The translations under genes were made by a program, and so were the position numbers. 64,000 bases of DNA, taken from positions 65,381,001 through 65,445,000 of the forward strand of contig NC_064826.1 in the NCBI RefSeq assembly GCF_024166365.1, read 5' to 3'. This DNA is from Elephas maximus indicus (lineage: Eukaryota; Chordata; Mammalia; Proboscidea; Elephantidae). The number at the start of each line of letters is the position of its first letter. Position 1 is the first letter of the stretch. The notes under the pieces are model-generated. The model saw nothing but the letters and a program-made list of their open reading frames with translations, was not told where the DNA came from and ran no database searches. Of this stretch, positions 46,994 through 57,365 are shown piece by piece.

Positions 46994-48182
46994 TATGTGT
47001 GAAGGTAGATTGTGTTATCTATGAATTTCAATGCAAAATAGGAAAGAATGTCTACAAGGGTTGAGAAGTACTCGTCTGGGCTCTTCCTCCATCTCACTAC
47101 CAACTTTTCCAATAGTAGGCTTTCATTTCTTAAAAATGAAGTCCATTGGACAGGGAGTGGGGAGAAAGGCTAGTTTAGGGATATGAAGTGGGGGATGTGG
47201 AGTCCCCAAGTCTGGAAAGATGGAAGAGAGAGTTTCTGCAGTGATAAAAACCTGCTCCCTGTTTCCTTGCAGCTCTTGGAGGTGACAGATTTGGATGGAA
47301 TGGGATGTTTGGGAGAGGATGGCCTTGAGAGGCATCTTGAAGCCTGCAGGAGTAGCAAGGGCCAGCAGATGGAGCCACAACGATATCTGATAGTGGACGA
47401 TCAGCCAACGCTAACAAATGGAAGCTCTGAGGCAGTTTAATTATATATATAAGGCAATGTGAGTTATAACTAGGATTCACGAAATAAACTTTATCTGTTG
47501 AGGATAATGAAAAGGAGATAACTGATACTGAGGATAATGCCAGAATATGGCAGAAGAGAAAAAACTTAATATTGCAGGCACTGTGCTAAAGTTCCTCGGT
47601 TGTTATGGGTTCAAGAAATTTCTCAACTACTATCTTTTCCTTGGACCAGGCTGGCCACCATTTTTTTTATGACTGGTTCTCACCCTTTGTATACAATTCT
47701 TATCCTAGCTCTCCTCATCATCCCATTCACAGTTCATACAAACCCCTCTCTCCTTCGCCCACAGATGAAATCCGAAAATTCCTTGTTCTTTTTCAAGCAA
47801 AGCAAATTTAAATTTTTATCTGTTTCATTTGCTACCATTCCAGACTAGTCCTGGAGACTGCCTTGGATAAATTAAAGGCTCAAGAAAGGACTTTCCTCAT
47901 TAAAAGTTACTTTACCACGGAAATGATTTATACCCTGTTTCCCTGGAATAAAAATTGCTGCAAAGCTTTGGGGGCAAAGTTCCACAGATGGGTGAAGAAC
48001 ACCTTTCAGAGAAACAGACCGTGTTTCTAAATGGATAAACTCCATATTGTAAGAATGTCAATTCTTCTCATATTGATGTCTACTCCAAAATAAATTTCGG
48101 ATGAATCAGACGTTATATGTTTAAAAAGCCAATATAAAACTAGATAATAACTAATCAGGATAGTTATGAAAGCTCCGAAGGG
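46994..48182. other. Intron 2 stretch, apparently single-copy
   Basis: A CTCF-like word is at 47361-47374. The overlapping ORFs at 47123-47480 lack any domain. Confidence 0.4.
47361..47374 (+). promoter_or_regulatory. Candidate CTCF core motif
   Basis: GCCAGCAGATGGAG with following CC differs at one base from the CTCF core pattern. Motif evidence only. Confidence 0.25.
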
Positions 48183-48350
48183 AGTTGTTAGTTGCCTTTG
48201 AGTTGATTTGACTCATGGTGACCCAAGGCTGTGACCTTCCAGAAGCAGATCACCAGGCCTGTCATTTGAGGCATCTCTGGATGGGTTTGAACTGCCAACA
48301 TTTCAGCTAGTAGTCCAGCGTTTAACCATTTGTGCCACCCAGGGACACCT
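48183..48350 (-). mobile_element. AfroSINE, long form, reverse, internally deleted
   Basis: 'gttgttagttgcctttgagt' to 'gccacccagggacacc'. Part of the middle is missing, between 'gtgacccaagg' and 'ctgtgacc'. Confidence 0.85.
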
Positions 48351-48364
48351 AGCACATTAGGGAT

Positions 48365-48900
48365 ACTGTCAAAGAAGAAAATCTTACACTCTGTTAGGAG
48401 TGAAAGAAAAGGAGTTTTATTGAGGAATAATACAGCTCAAACTGGGTAGTGCTAAGTAAAAATACAAAGCACCCCACTGGTCTATATACATAGAGAACAA
48501 AGGTAAGGTAGGGGTTAATGATTGGTACGGATAAGATCAGCTTCAGCTTGAAGTTCTTTGAAATGTAAATGTTGGGGTGCCTAGGAAGGAAGGAGTTACC
48601 ACAGAGGCAAGTGGCACCAGCTGGTTTGGTTATACAGGATTGTAGTTGTGAACAGTTTTCCCAGAAAAAAATTGCTTACATCTTGACACAGTCTTCCTAC
48701 CAACAAATGGTTTACTTCCTGACCTGTTGCTTCCTGGGAATGCATGTCGGCCCTGTCATCCTTACATCTGATGTGAGTGTCTCCAACCTGAAACTTCTCC
48801 ATTCTCAAAAATATACAGCATATCCAGTTGTCAAGAGGTCAAGAATCAATTATAAATATCCACGCACATTAAAAATATAAAGGATGTGGTTTGTTCCATG
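48365..48900 (-). mobile_element. Possible ERV LTR, reverse
   Basis: On the minus strand this reads like a retroviral LTR end: an AATAAA signal just after 'tgtattattcctc', then 'actccttttctttcactcct' and an end near 'cttctttgaca'. The 5' boundary and target duplication could not be fixed. Other explanations are possible. Confidence 0.4.
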
Positions 48901-49434
48901 TTGGCCTGTAAAATTTTCATCCTGACCCTTTAATTCCTTTCCTTACTGGAAATTCTCCAGGTCCGAAGCTACGCTGCATCTGGCTTCTGGGAAGAAGTTC
49001 TTAATTATTCCTTCTCACTCCAGAGCAAAGAAGATCTGACCTGACCCAGAACTTCTACAGGGTAGAATACTGATGAACACAGATGGCTTCATGAAACATG
49101 ATCTTTAATTATAATTCTGCTTTCTGTAAGTTAGAAGTACAAACAGTCTTGCTTGGCGTTTACAGAGCAATGTGCTCCTGGAAACCTCATTAGGGGGTTG
49201 ATTTTGTATAGGATACTGAGCATGCTTGCAGGACAATTGTCTTTCTCAAATATGTTGTTCAAATATGATCGGGGAAGCTGTAAGTAAGGCCATAAAGGCC
49301 CCAAGACAAGGAAAATAAATTTTTTAAATTAACAAATGCGAAGTGATTTCTCATCTACTTTCAAGTATTTGTATAACAAAAGAGAGCAACGTACAGAAAA
49401 AATTTCCTCCAGAAAAATAATAATGGGTTAGAAC
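48901..49434. other. Intron 2 stretch, unassigned
   Basis: It may be a continuation of the possible LTR or its internal sequence. Nothing firm. Confidence 0.3.
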
Positions 49435-49680
49435 AACGCAGTGGTAAGAGCTTGGAAGCCAGATTGTCAGCTCTGAAACCTCAGTTGTACTGCTTACTAA
49501 CTTAGTGTACTTTTAACAAGTTCTTAACCTAAGTACAAATTTCTTTATCTGTAAAATTGAGGTACAAATTGCACTTGCTGCAGAGGGTTGCTAGGAAGAT
49601 TCAATGAGGCAATACATGAGAAGCATTTATCTCACAATGTTGCACCTGGTGAATGCTTAATAAATATTAGTCACTGAAAT
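49435..49680 (+). repeat. MIR SINE, sense
   Basis: It follows the MIR order: 'gcagtggtaagagcttggaa', 'tgtaaaattgaggtacaaat', 'gtgaatgcttaataaatatt'. Confidence 0.9.
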
Positions 49681-49918
49681 AATAATAATAAAGTTTCTTC
49701 CAGATTTATGCTTGAGGTAACTATAAAATTTCCAGTAGAATTGATTATAGAGTTGGCCCCCCACAGGTCATTTGGTTCATCCCATTCATTTAGGCAGAAA
49801 AGGAAAATTTCAGCTTCTCACGTTAACCATGGTACTACTTAACATACCCTATCAGAAAAATGAAATTTGCTCCATTTCCTAGCCTGTTAAATAAATGGGT
49901 GGAACTAAATAATCTTTA

Positions 49919-50421
49919 CAGTGTTGAAAAGCAAAGATGTCACTTTGAGGCTAAGGTGTGCCTGACCCAAGTCATATTTTCAATTCCCTCATATGCATGT
50001 GAAAGCTGGACATTGAATAAGGAAGACCGAAGAAGAATTGATGCCTTTGAATTGTGGCATTGGCGAAGAATATTGACTATGCCCTGGACTGCCAGAAGAA
50101 CTAATAAGATTCTCTTGGAAGAAGTACAGCCAGAGTGCTCCTTGGAAGCGAGGATTGGGAGACTTCGTCTCACATCCTTTAGACATGTTATCGGGTGGGA
50201 CCAGTCTCTGGAGAAGGACATCATGCTTGGTAGAGTAGAGGGTGAGCAGAAAAAGAGGAAGACCCTTGATGAGATGGATTGACCTAGTGGCTGCCACAAT
50301 GGGCTCAAACACAGCAACAACAATTGTGAGAATGGCACAGGACCAGGCAGTGTTTCGTTCTTTTGCACATAGGGTTGCTATGAATCAGAACCCACTTGAT
50401 GGCACCTAACGGCAACAACAA
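49919..50421 (+). mobile_element. RTE 3' end, 503 bp, with target duplication
   Basis: The copy is flanked by 13-bp duplications, TAAATAATCTTTA (49906-49918) and TAAATAACCTTTA (50422-50434), differing at one base. It ends in a CAACAACA tail. The sequence around the duplication resembles a MIR-type repeat. Confidence 0.93.
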
Positions 50422-50572
50422 TAAATAACCTTTAAGATGCCCTCCAAGCTCTAAAACTTAGTGGTTATAAACATCCTTTTTCAACCATAATCAAACATGT
50501 TGCAATATCTAAATCAATTTCCTTCTTTGAGTTTCTATTATACTAGCTTCTACCCCTTTCAATCATATCATC

Positions 50573-50641
50573 ATAGGGTTGCTATGAGTCGGAATCAACT
50601 CGACGGTACTGGGTTTGGTTTTTTTTTTTTTTTTTTTTTAT
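50573..50641 (+). mobile_element. AfroSINE, strongly 5'-truncated
   Basis: Only 'catagggttgctatgagtcg' through 'gggtttggttt' plus a T19 tail remains, with little divergence. Confidence 0.9.
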
Positions 50642-50707
50642 CCCTTTCGATGCAAAATACAATCTTCAAGCTAGTTTGGTAGTCAAGGTGTCCCCCCACC
50701 CCCTTCG

Positions 50708-50858
50708 TCCGTTTGGAGCTCGGCTGCTAACCAAAAAGTCAGCAGTTGGAATCCACCAGCCGCTCCTTGGATACGCTATGGGGCCATTCAACTCTGTTCT
50801 ATAGGGTCGCTATAAGTCGGAATCTACCTGAAGGCAACGGTTTTTGTTTTGGTTTGCC
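50708..50858 (+). mobile_element. AfroSINE, short form, head lost
   Basis: Starts at 'ggagctcggctgctaaccaa' and ends 'ttttgttttggtttg'. Confidence 0.88.
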
Positions 50859-50963
50859 CCTTTATCTAAGAAGCCTCATAGACATACACCACAGCCCTCA
50901 GAGAGTTCAGCACTGTAATTTCACCCAGAGGGCTGGGCAATTTACATACTATTAATATTTACT

Positions 50964-51140
50964 TTGGAGTCCCTGGGTGGTGCAAATGGTTAACTACTGC
51001 TGAAAAGTTGAAGAGCTACCTCAGAAGAAAAGCCTGGTGACCTACCTCAGAAAAATCAGCCATTGAAAATTCTGTGAAGCATAGTTCTACTCTCACACAC
51101 AAGGGGTCGCCATGAGTCAGAGCTGACTTGGCAGCAACTG
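50964..51140 (+). mobile_element. AfroSINE, long form, with target duplication
   Basis: Flanked by ATTAATATTTACT (50951-50963) and ATTAACATTACT (51141-51152). The middle segment 'gaagaaaagcctggtgacct' is present. It lies 470 bp before exon 3. Confidence 0.9.
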
Positions 51141-51152
51141 ATTAACATTACT

Positions 51153-51616
51153 TGTACCAAACGTTTAGGCTTACCAGGTTTGAAAGAGAAGAAAATCATT
51201 TTGTGAAACATTCAAAACAATTGATGATTCTTAAAGCCACTTGATGAGCTTTAGAGGTTGAGATACAGTCTTTATTTTTAATGATATTTGATATTTTATT
51301 GATGAAAGCTATTTGGTTACAGGAATCACTTTTTACTTAAAAATCCATCTGGGAGTAAAAACTAAAACTCAGTAGCGCCTCAGCGATCCTGCAGAAAATC
51401 CTTTGTTCTTTTCTCCTGGGTCCATTAGCTGGTTGTCCAGGGGATGGTACTGTTGTTTCAAAGGAATGCCTTCCATGAGGCCCAGAAATGGAGCTTGGAA
51501 AAAATGGATAATGTATGGAACAGAGGTTAAAGGAGAGAAAAAGCCATGTTTAATGAACCTTGGGAATAATGGCTAAATACGTTTAAGTAATCGTCTTTCC
51601 CAATTTCCCTTCATAG
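51153..51616. other. Intron sequence before ASB4 exon 3
   Basis: No repeat recognised. It ends in the exon 3 acceptor. Confidence 0.5.
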
Positions 51617-52107
51617 GGGCGAATGTGAACATGAAGACCAACAACCAAGATGAGGAAACGCCGTTGCACACAGCCGCTCACTTCGGCCTCTCCGAGCTGG
51701 TGGCCTTCTACGTGCAGCACGGGGCCATAGTGGACAGTGTCAATGCCCACATGGAGACCCCCTTGGCTACCGCAACCTACTGGGCCCTCCGCTTTAAAGA
51801 GCAGGAGTACAGCAGGGAGCACCACCTCGTCTGCCGCATGTTGCTCGACTACAAAGCCGAGGTCAACGCCCGGGATGACGACTTTAAATCTCCCCTCCAC
51901 AAGGCAGCCTGGAACTGTGACCACGTGCTCATGGACATGATGCTGGAAGCTGGCGCGGAAGCCAATCTCATGGACATCAACGGTTGCGCTGCCATCCAGT
52001 ACGTGCTGAAGGTCACCTCTGTGCGCCCTGCCGCCCAGCCCGAGATCTGCTACCAGCTACTGTTGAACCATGGGGCTGCTCGAATATACCCTCCACAGTT
52101 CCATAAG
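51617..52107 (+). CDS. ASB4: ASB4 coding exon 3 (residues 163-326, remaining ankyrin repeats)
   Basis: The acceptor is ...TTCATAG at 51616 and the donor is AAG|GTGAGC at 52108. The 491-bp exon finishes at a codon boundary, so the three exons total 978 bp (326 codons). It completes the third ankyrin repeat and encodes repeats at about 174-203, 207-248, 252-281 and 285-319. Asn246, in the sequence EVNARDDD, is at the position described as the target of the oxygen-dependent asparaginyl hydroxylase FIH in ASB4, and numbering matches without gaps. Exon 3 is visibly richer in G+C and CpG than the introns around it. The SOCS box that binds Elongin B/C, expected in about the last 50 of roughly 426 residues, is not in this window and must be in later exons. 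ORFs on the other strand here are shadows. Confidence 0.96.
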
Positions 52108-52575
52108 GTGAGCTGTGTCCAGGGGCGCCAAGTGGAAAAGTGGTTAATCAGGAGAGTAATAGACTCGAATGCAGCTTGGCTCGAAATCTCCAGGTAACTC
52201 AAGCACCGTTGAGGCTTGAGTCCTTGGAATAATTGCCTCTGATACTGTACCTGACCTTCCATTTACACACATAAGTCTATGCTGCCATCGTCCAAGTTTC
52301 TTTGAAAACTGAGGGTGAGAGCAAGAAATGGGAATAAGAGTGGCAAATACTTTTTCATGTCTATGTAAACACCAGTCAGTGGCTGCCTGGGGACTGAGTT
52401 GAGAGAGATGAGAAGGCCAGTTTAAGTCTGCAATAGAGGTGAATGGTGTCAAACGGGCCACGCACTTGTCATCTCAAGTAGACTGTGATCTAAAGATGAC
52501 CCAGGCTGCTTTGGAATTAGTTTGTAGACATAAAAGGAAGTCCCAATCTTCTAGTTTAATGAAAGCTAACATTTA

Positions 52576-52787
52576 TTGTTGTTGTCGTTGGGTACCGCCA
52601 AGTTGATTCTGACTCACATCAACCCCACGTGACAGAGTAGAACTGCCCTATTGGGCTTTTTCTTTGGCTGTAATCTTTACTGGAGCAGATCACTGGATCT
52701 TTCTCTGTTGGAGTAGCTGAGTGGGTTGGAACCACAAACCTTTCAGTTAGTAGCCAAGTGCTTAACTGTTGCACCACTGGGGCTCCT
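52576..52787 (-). mobile_element. AfroSINE, long form, inserted in MIR
   Basis: Flanked by TAACATTTA (52567-52575) and TAATATTTA (52788-52796). Confidence 0.92.
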
Positions 52788-52881
52788 TAATATTTAGCAA
52801 GCACTACTAAATGTAATGCACAACATTATAAGCATTTTCCATGTCTTTATTTGATTCATTTAATTCTCACAATCCTAGGAG

Positions 52882-53036
52882 CTTCCGCTTAAAAAAAAAG
52901 TTGCCGTGGAGTCAGTTTGGATTCATAGTGACCCTATAGTACAGAGTATAACTGCCCCATAGGATTTCACTGGTGGATTCGAACTGTAACCTTTGGTTAG
53001 CAGTCAAGCTCTTAACCACTGTGCCACCAGAGCTCC
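52882..53036 (-). mobile_element. AfroSINE, short form, inserted in the same MIR
   Basis: Flanked by exact TCCTAGGAG at 52873-52881 and 53037-53045. The A9 tail is on the left. Confidence 0.93.
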
Positions 53037-53283
53037 TCCTAGGAGTTAAATATTATTATTATTTTACATACTACAGGAGAAAACTGAGGCACAGAGAAAT
53101 TCAGTAGCTTGCCCAAGCTCACCATGATTCAAATTTAGGTAATTTGGCTCTACTATCCATTCTTGTAATATCACACATATAGCCTCTCATTTTAATAGCA
53201 TTTATGGATCATCTCTAATGAGCTGGCCAGGACCAGATGCTATGAATGTTGATATGACTAAGACATGTTGTCTACCCTCAAAG

Positions 53284-53458
53284 CAGTTGCAGGTGATTCT
53301 GAATCATGGCAAGCCCTTGTGTGTCAGAGTAGAACTGTGTTGCATAGGGTTTTCAGTGGGTGATTTTTCAGAAGTAGTTTGCCAGCCTTTCTTTTGAGGT
53401 ACGTCTCAGTGGACTGGAATCTTCAACCACACTAATAGTTTGCACCACCCAGGAACAC
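53284..53458 (-). mobile_element. AfroSINE, long form, reverse, partial
   Basis: From 'gttgcaggtgattctgaatc' to 'caccacccaggaaca'. Part of the head is missing. Confidence 0.83.
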
Positions 53459-53599
53459 ATCTCCTATGCTCAAGTAACTTAGAATCTAGTTGGCGGAGAC
53501 AAGCACATAAAGAGGTGATTTTAATGTGTCTGGTAAATGATAACGTAGAGGAACAAAGGGTGCAACAGGCACACGGAAGAGAGGAAGTTTTGCGATGAA

Positions 53600-53762
53600 C
53601 CAAAAAAAAAAACCAAACCCAGTGCCGTGGAGTCGATTCCGACTCCTAGCGACCCTATAGGACAGAGTAGAACTGCCCCACAGAGTTTCCAAGGAGTGCC
53701 TGGCGGATTCGAGCTGCCAACCCTTTGGTTAGTAGCTTTAACACTTAACCACTGCGCCAAGT
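53600..53762 (-). mobile_element. AfroSINE, short form, reverse, well preserved
   Basis: An A11 tail, then 'cccagtgccgtggagtcgat' to the head 'taaccactgcgcca'. Low divergence suggests a relatively young copy. Confidence 0.92.
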
Positions 53763-54397
53763 GGTATTAATTTGGAAACCAAAATGCGTTTCACCTGAAA
53801 ATAAACAAAGTAAATAACAGTGTACTCAGAATCCCACTCATTTTAAAAATTTAATTAACAAGAAGCAGAGGTGTTTCATGTATAAACCAGCTAAGGAATG
53901 TAGGGTCACAGAAAACAAATTGACAGAAATTTTATTAAATTCGCTGCTAAATTCTACCTTCTACTTTGATAAAATGTCAGGAGCTTGTCTGAAGTTCTGC
54001 AATGTGAGGGTTAGTTAGAAGAAAAATCCCATTAAAGAATTTAAGGAGCATGTACTCCATCAGGGAAAATTCCAGATGGTCAACCCAGAGAACATTCAGA
54101 TGAAGGTACCATGAGTTCAGAAGCCCCTGTAATCTCTGTAAGGGACCTGCCCTTGGTCATCAGTGTTTTAATGGAAGATTAAGTAATTTTTTTTTCTTAA
54201 AATTATACGTGATGCTCAGAATGCTCTGGAATTCCCTGTAATTTTTATAGAGAATTCCAAATGATCATGGTGATGACATGGTTAAAAATACTGCTACAAT
54301 AGCTGTAACATCCTTCATTTGGAGACAAAGGGATGGGATCAAGTGCACAAATGGAGTTGTTGGAGTTAGTAGCACAGACATTTCATCCTTTGCAACA
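53763..54397. other. Intron 3 stretch, nothing assigned
   Basis: No feature supported. Confidence 0.4.
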
Positions 54398-54775
54398 GGA
54401 GGTCCCAAGGTAGTACAAACGGTTTGTGCTTGACTGCTAACTAAAGGTTGGCAGTTTGAAGTCACCTGTCGGTACTGGAGGAGCCCTGGTGGTGCAGGCG
54501 TTAAGCATTTGGCTGCTAACCAAAAGGTTAGCAGTTTCAATCCACCAGCTGCTTTTCGGAAATCCTATGGGGCAGTTCTACTCTGTTCTAAAGCATAGCT
54601 ATGGGTTGGAATTGATTCAACGTCAATGGGTTTGGTACCGTGGAAGAAAAGGCCTGGTGATCTATTTCCGTTAAGATTACAGCCAAGAAAACCCTATGGA
54701 GCACTTCTACTATGTAATACGTGGAGTTGCTATGAGTAGGAATCAAATGGATGGCAACTAACAACAACAACAACA
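54398..54775 (+). mobile_element. AfroSINE, long form, split by a second copy
   Basis: The head is 54398-54475 and the rest is 54634-54775, ending in a (CAA)n tail like that of the RTE. Confidence 0.88.
54476..54633 (+). mobile_element. AfroSINE, short form, inside another AfroSINE
   Basis: Same orientation as its host, with a GGTAC repeat at each side (54471-54475 and 54634-54638). Confidence 0.88.
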
Positions 54776-55842
54776 GGAGGGAAGGCCATGTCTACTTGCA
54801 TAGATGCAGGGATGTTGGTAGATGGGTTGGTAGCAGTTTGTAGTTCTCTTCTGATTGCTTCTGTTTTCTCAGTGAAATTAGAAGCAAAGTTTTGAGGTGA
54901 AAATGAGAATGGGGGAGGAGATTGAAAAGCTGAGAGCCAAGTGGAAGGTGTGAGGTGCTTATTTTGAGGCGTTTAAGGACTTGGGAGATGTAATAGATTG
55001 CTGGGTGGCTTATGCTCACAAAAGGTTAATGGTGATGCATTTGACTCAGACTGAAGTCTATCTGAATCCAAAGCCTAAACTCTTAGACTTAGTAGTTTCA
55101 GCTGTAACTTCTGATAACGTGTTCCTTATGAAAGAAATTATACCTAGATGAACATAAGGTGAGAAAAGACCTGAAGGGGTCATTTTGTTTAATTCTTTAT
55201 TCTCCAAGCAGAAATAGTGTTCTTGTCCTATTTGTAAATTTCCATGAAGGCAGATCCTGCACCACTCTTTTCCTTGGGTATCGCTTCCATTTTGGAAGGT
55301 CTAGCACTTTTTAAAATATGTATGTATATTAAACTAATGCTAATTCATGATCTAGAACTGCTCATATGATCCTAATAAATCTTAATGTCTTTGTATCAGT
55401 TTGTGCCTAGGGCCTCTCTTTCCTCAGAATCAAATTTTGTATTTCTTCCAAATTATTAGCTATTGATTGTTTTTGCCTCTGCATCTTGGTCAGGGTACAT
55501 CTGGAAGGCCAAGAATCATGAAGATGCTTAACTTTTTATTTCCCTATAATTTTTAAAGGAAGACTGCTTCATAAATGGCCTGAAAAACTATCTGGTGAAA
55601 TTTACCATTAAATGTTTCTGTTTGACTTCATTTGTAAATTCTTATCTTCCTTGCAATTTTCTCATGGATGCAAGTCAGTAGACTTTTGAATTTTTTAATA
55701 CTTTTGCATGTTAAGGTTGGACTCGAGATATTTTCATATCAGAACATTATACATGTTGCAGCCTTAGATATAAGGTCAAATGGGTATACCACATGAAAAA
55801 TTCAACAGTGATCCACAGCTTGTATCTATGAATACCTACCGT
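54776..55842. other. Intron 3 stretch, nothing firm
   Basis: 54790-54990 resembles the unassigned purine-rich family. The rest is AT-rich and unassigned. Confidence 0.35.
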
Positions 55843-55854
55843 TTAGGTTGCATC

Positions 55855-56060
55855 TGGAGTCCCTGGGTGGTGCTCCCAGGGTTTTTGGCTGCTAATTGAA
55901 AGGTTGGAGACTTGAGCACACCCAGAGGCACCTCAGAAGAAAGGCCTGGCAATCTACTTTTGAAAAATCAGCCATTGAAAACCCTATAGAGCACAGTTCT
56001 ACTCAGCCACATGCAAGGTCACCATGAGTTGGAATCAACTTGATGGCAACTGGTTTAGTT
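55855..56060 (+). mobile_element. AfroSINE, long form, with target duplication
   Basis: Flanked by TTAGGTTGCATC (55843-55854) and TTAGGTTTCATC (56061-56072). Confidence 0.92.
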
Positions 56061-56249
56061 TTAGGTTTCATCCGTTTTCTGCATCATACGTTGGCATCCT
56101 AGATTTGGCTAAAAAAAAAAAAAAAAAAGAGCTAAACACTAAAGAGAGTACACAACCCAGTATTTTAAATTGCATATGAATTTGTTCCTATTTTTATCCC
56201 TTCTTTGTAACTCATAGCTCATTCATTCTAGACTTAGCCATGCTATTCA

Positions 56250-56865
56250 TGTCAGGAATAACGAAGCATGGACTTTGGGGTCAGACAAACCTTAGCTCTA
56301 TGACTTACCTAAGAGTGTGACTATGAACGAATTACTTAAACTTCCACAGTTTCCCCCCTTGCTTTCATGTGTTGGCAATAATATGCAGTCTCAGTACTTA
56401 ACCAGAAGGAAGTTACTTGTCACACATCACAAATATAGTCAGAGCCCAGAGAATGGAGCAAAACACTACTTTATTCTTTTTCTTGGGTCACTTTCAACCC
56501 CTCGAGAATTTCTTCCCCAGTCTTGCCCCCTCTCCATCCCACGTCTATAAACATCTCTCCTTTGATCTACCTCCAGCTTTTTTTTTCCCCCTACCCACAT
56601 CTCACCAAGGTCTGGCCATTCTTCATAGTAGATTCCTGGAAGACAAACACACCCGTCTCTTTAAATACGGTTCACTTCTAAAAGCATAAAGTTGACAAAG
56701 GCATGAAGATGCCAGAGAACACGCTCTGCACTTTATTCATGAATAATATGTCTTTTCATAGGGTTGTTGTGAGGATCGAGTGAGACAATATTTTAGACAT
56801 TTAGCATGGTACCTGGTGCATGGTAAACATTTAAACAAATGTTGGCTGTAACTATTATTAAATAT
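56250..56865 (+). repeat. MIR SINE, sense, split by unassigned sequence
   Basis: The MIR head is at 56250-56395 and the 3' part at 56755-56865 ('agggttgttgtgaggatcga'). The 360 bp between has no recognised repeat or duplication. Confidence 0.7.
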
Positions 56866-57184
56866 CTGTTGAGCAGTAGAATCGGTGCTCCTAGGCCAGG
56901 TTAACCATAGGAGTCTTCCTAACCAGGAGAGACAATGTATGAGTCACTTCCTTGAGACTAAATGTTGAATTTTCTTCTGAAACTCACTGCTGGCTGGCTG
57001 TGGATGAAATAGGTCTCGGAAGAAATAACTCAGAGGCCCTCTCTTCATTTGCCTTCAGGAGCCAGATTAGGGAGAATGGGCTGTTAAACAGAGTTTCTGT
57101 TCTCCCAAAGAACTTCTGGGGAATGTGGGGAGTTCTCCAGGGTGTTTTTCACAGAGGTGCTGAGAGGTAAGAGAGAGACATTCT

Positions 57185-57365
57185 GAGCAGAAACTTAGTG
57201 ACCTGGGGTGTGAGTCTGGGTTTGGCCACTTACTTGATCAATTTCTCAGATCCCAATATTCTCATCTGAAAGAATGGGGGCAATAATATCTCCTTTTCAG
57301 GACTGTCTGAGGATTCAGTGAGTAAGACATGTAAATCTCTGAGCCTGATATGGTGCTCAACAAAA
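57185..57365 (+). repeat. MIR SINE, sense
   Basis: 'gtctgggtttggccacttac' and 'aatattctcatctgaaagaa' follow the MIR pattern. Confidence 0.8.

Larger units (their letters stand above)
22694..51616 (+). other. ASB4 intron 2
   Basis: This 28.9-kb intron lies between donor GTAAGC at 22694 and acceptor AG at 51616. It contains about twenty AfroSINEs, several L1, L2 and MIR remnants, two RTE fragments, LTR-like elements and two long inverted repeats. No further ASB4 exon is needed, because exons 2 and 3 join in frame. Confidence 0.9.
52561..53180 (-). repeat. MIR SINE, reverse, split into three by two AfroSINEs
   Basis: MIR pieces are 52561-52575, 52797-52881 and 53046-53180 ('gagaaaactgaggcacagag'). 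They form one element in order and orientation once the two SINEs are removed. Confidence 0.88.

Noticed and set aside
52050..52262. Reverse ORFs over ASB4 exon 3
   Set aside because: They are antisense shadows of the GC-rich coding exon.
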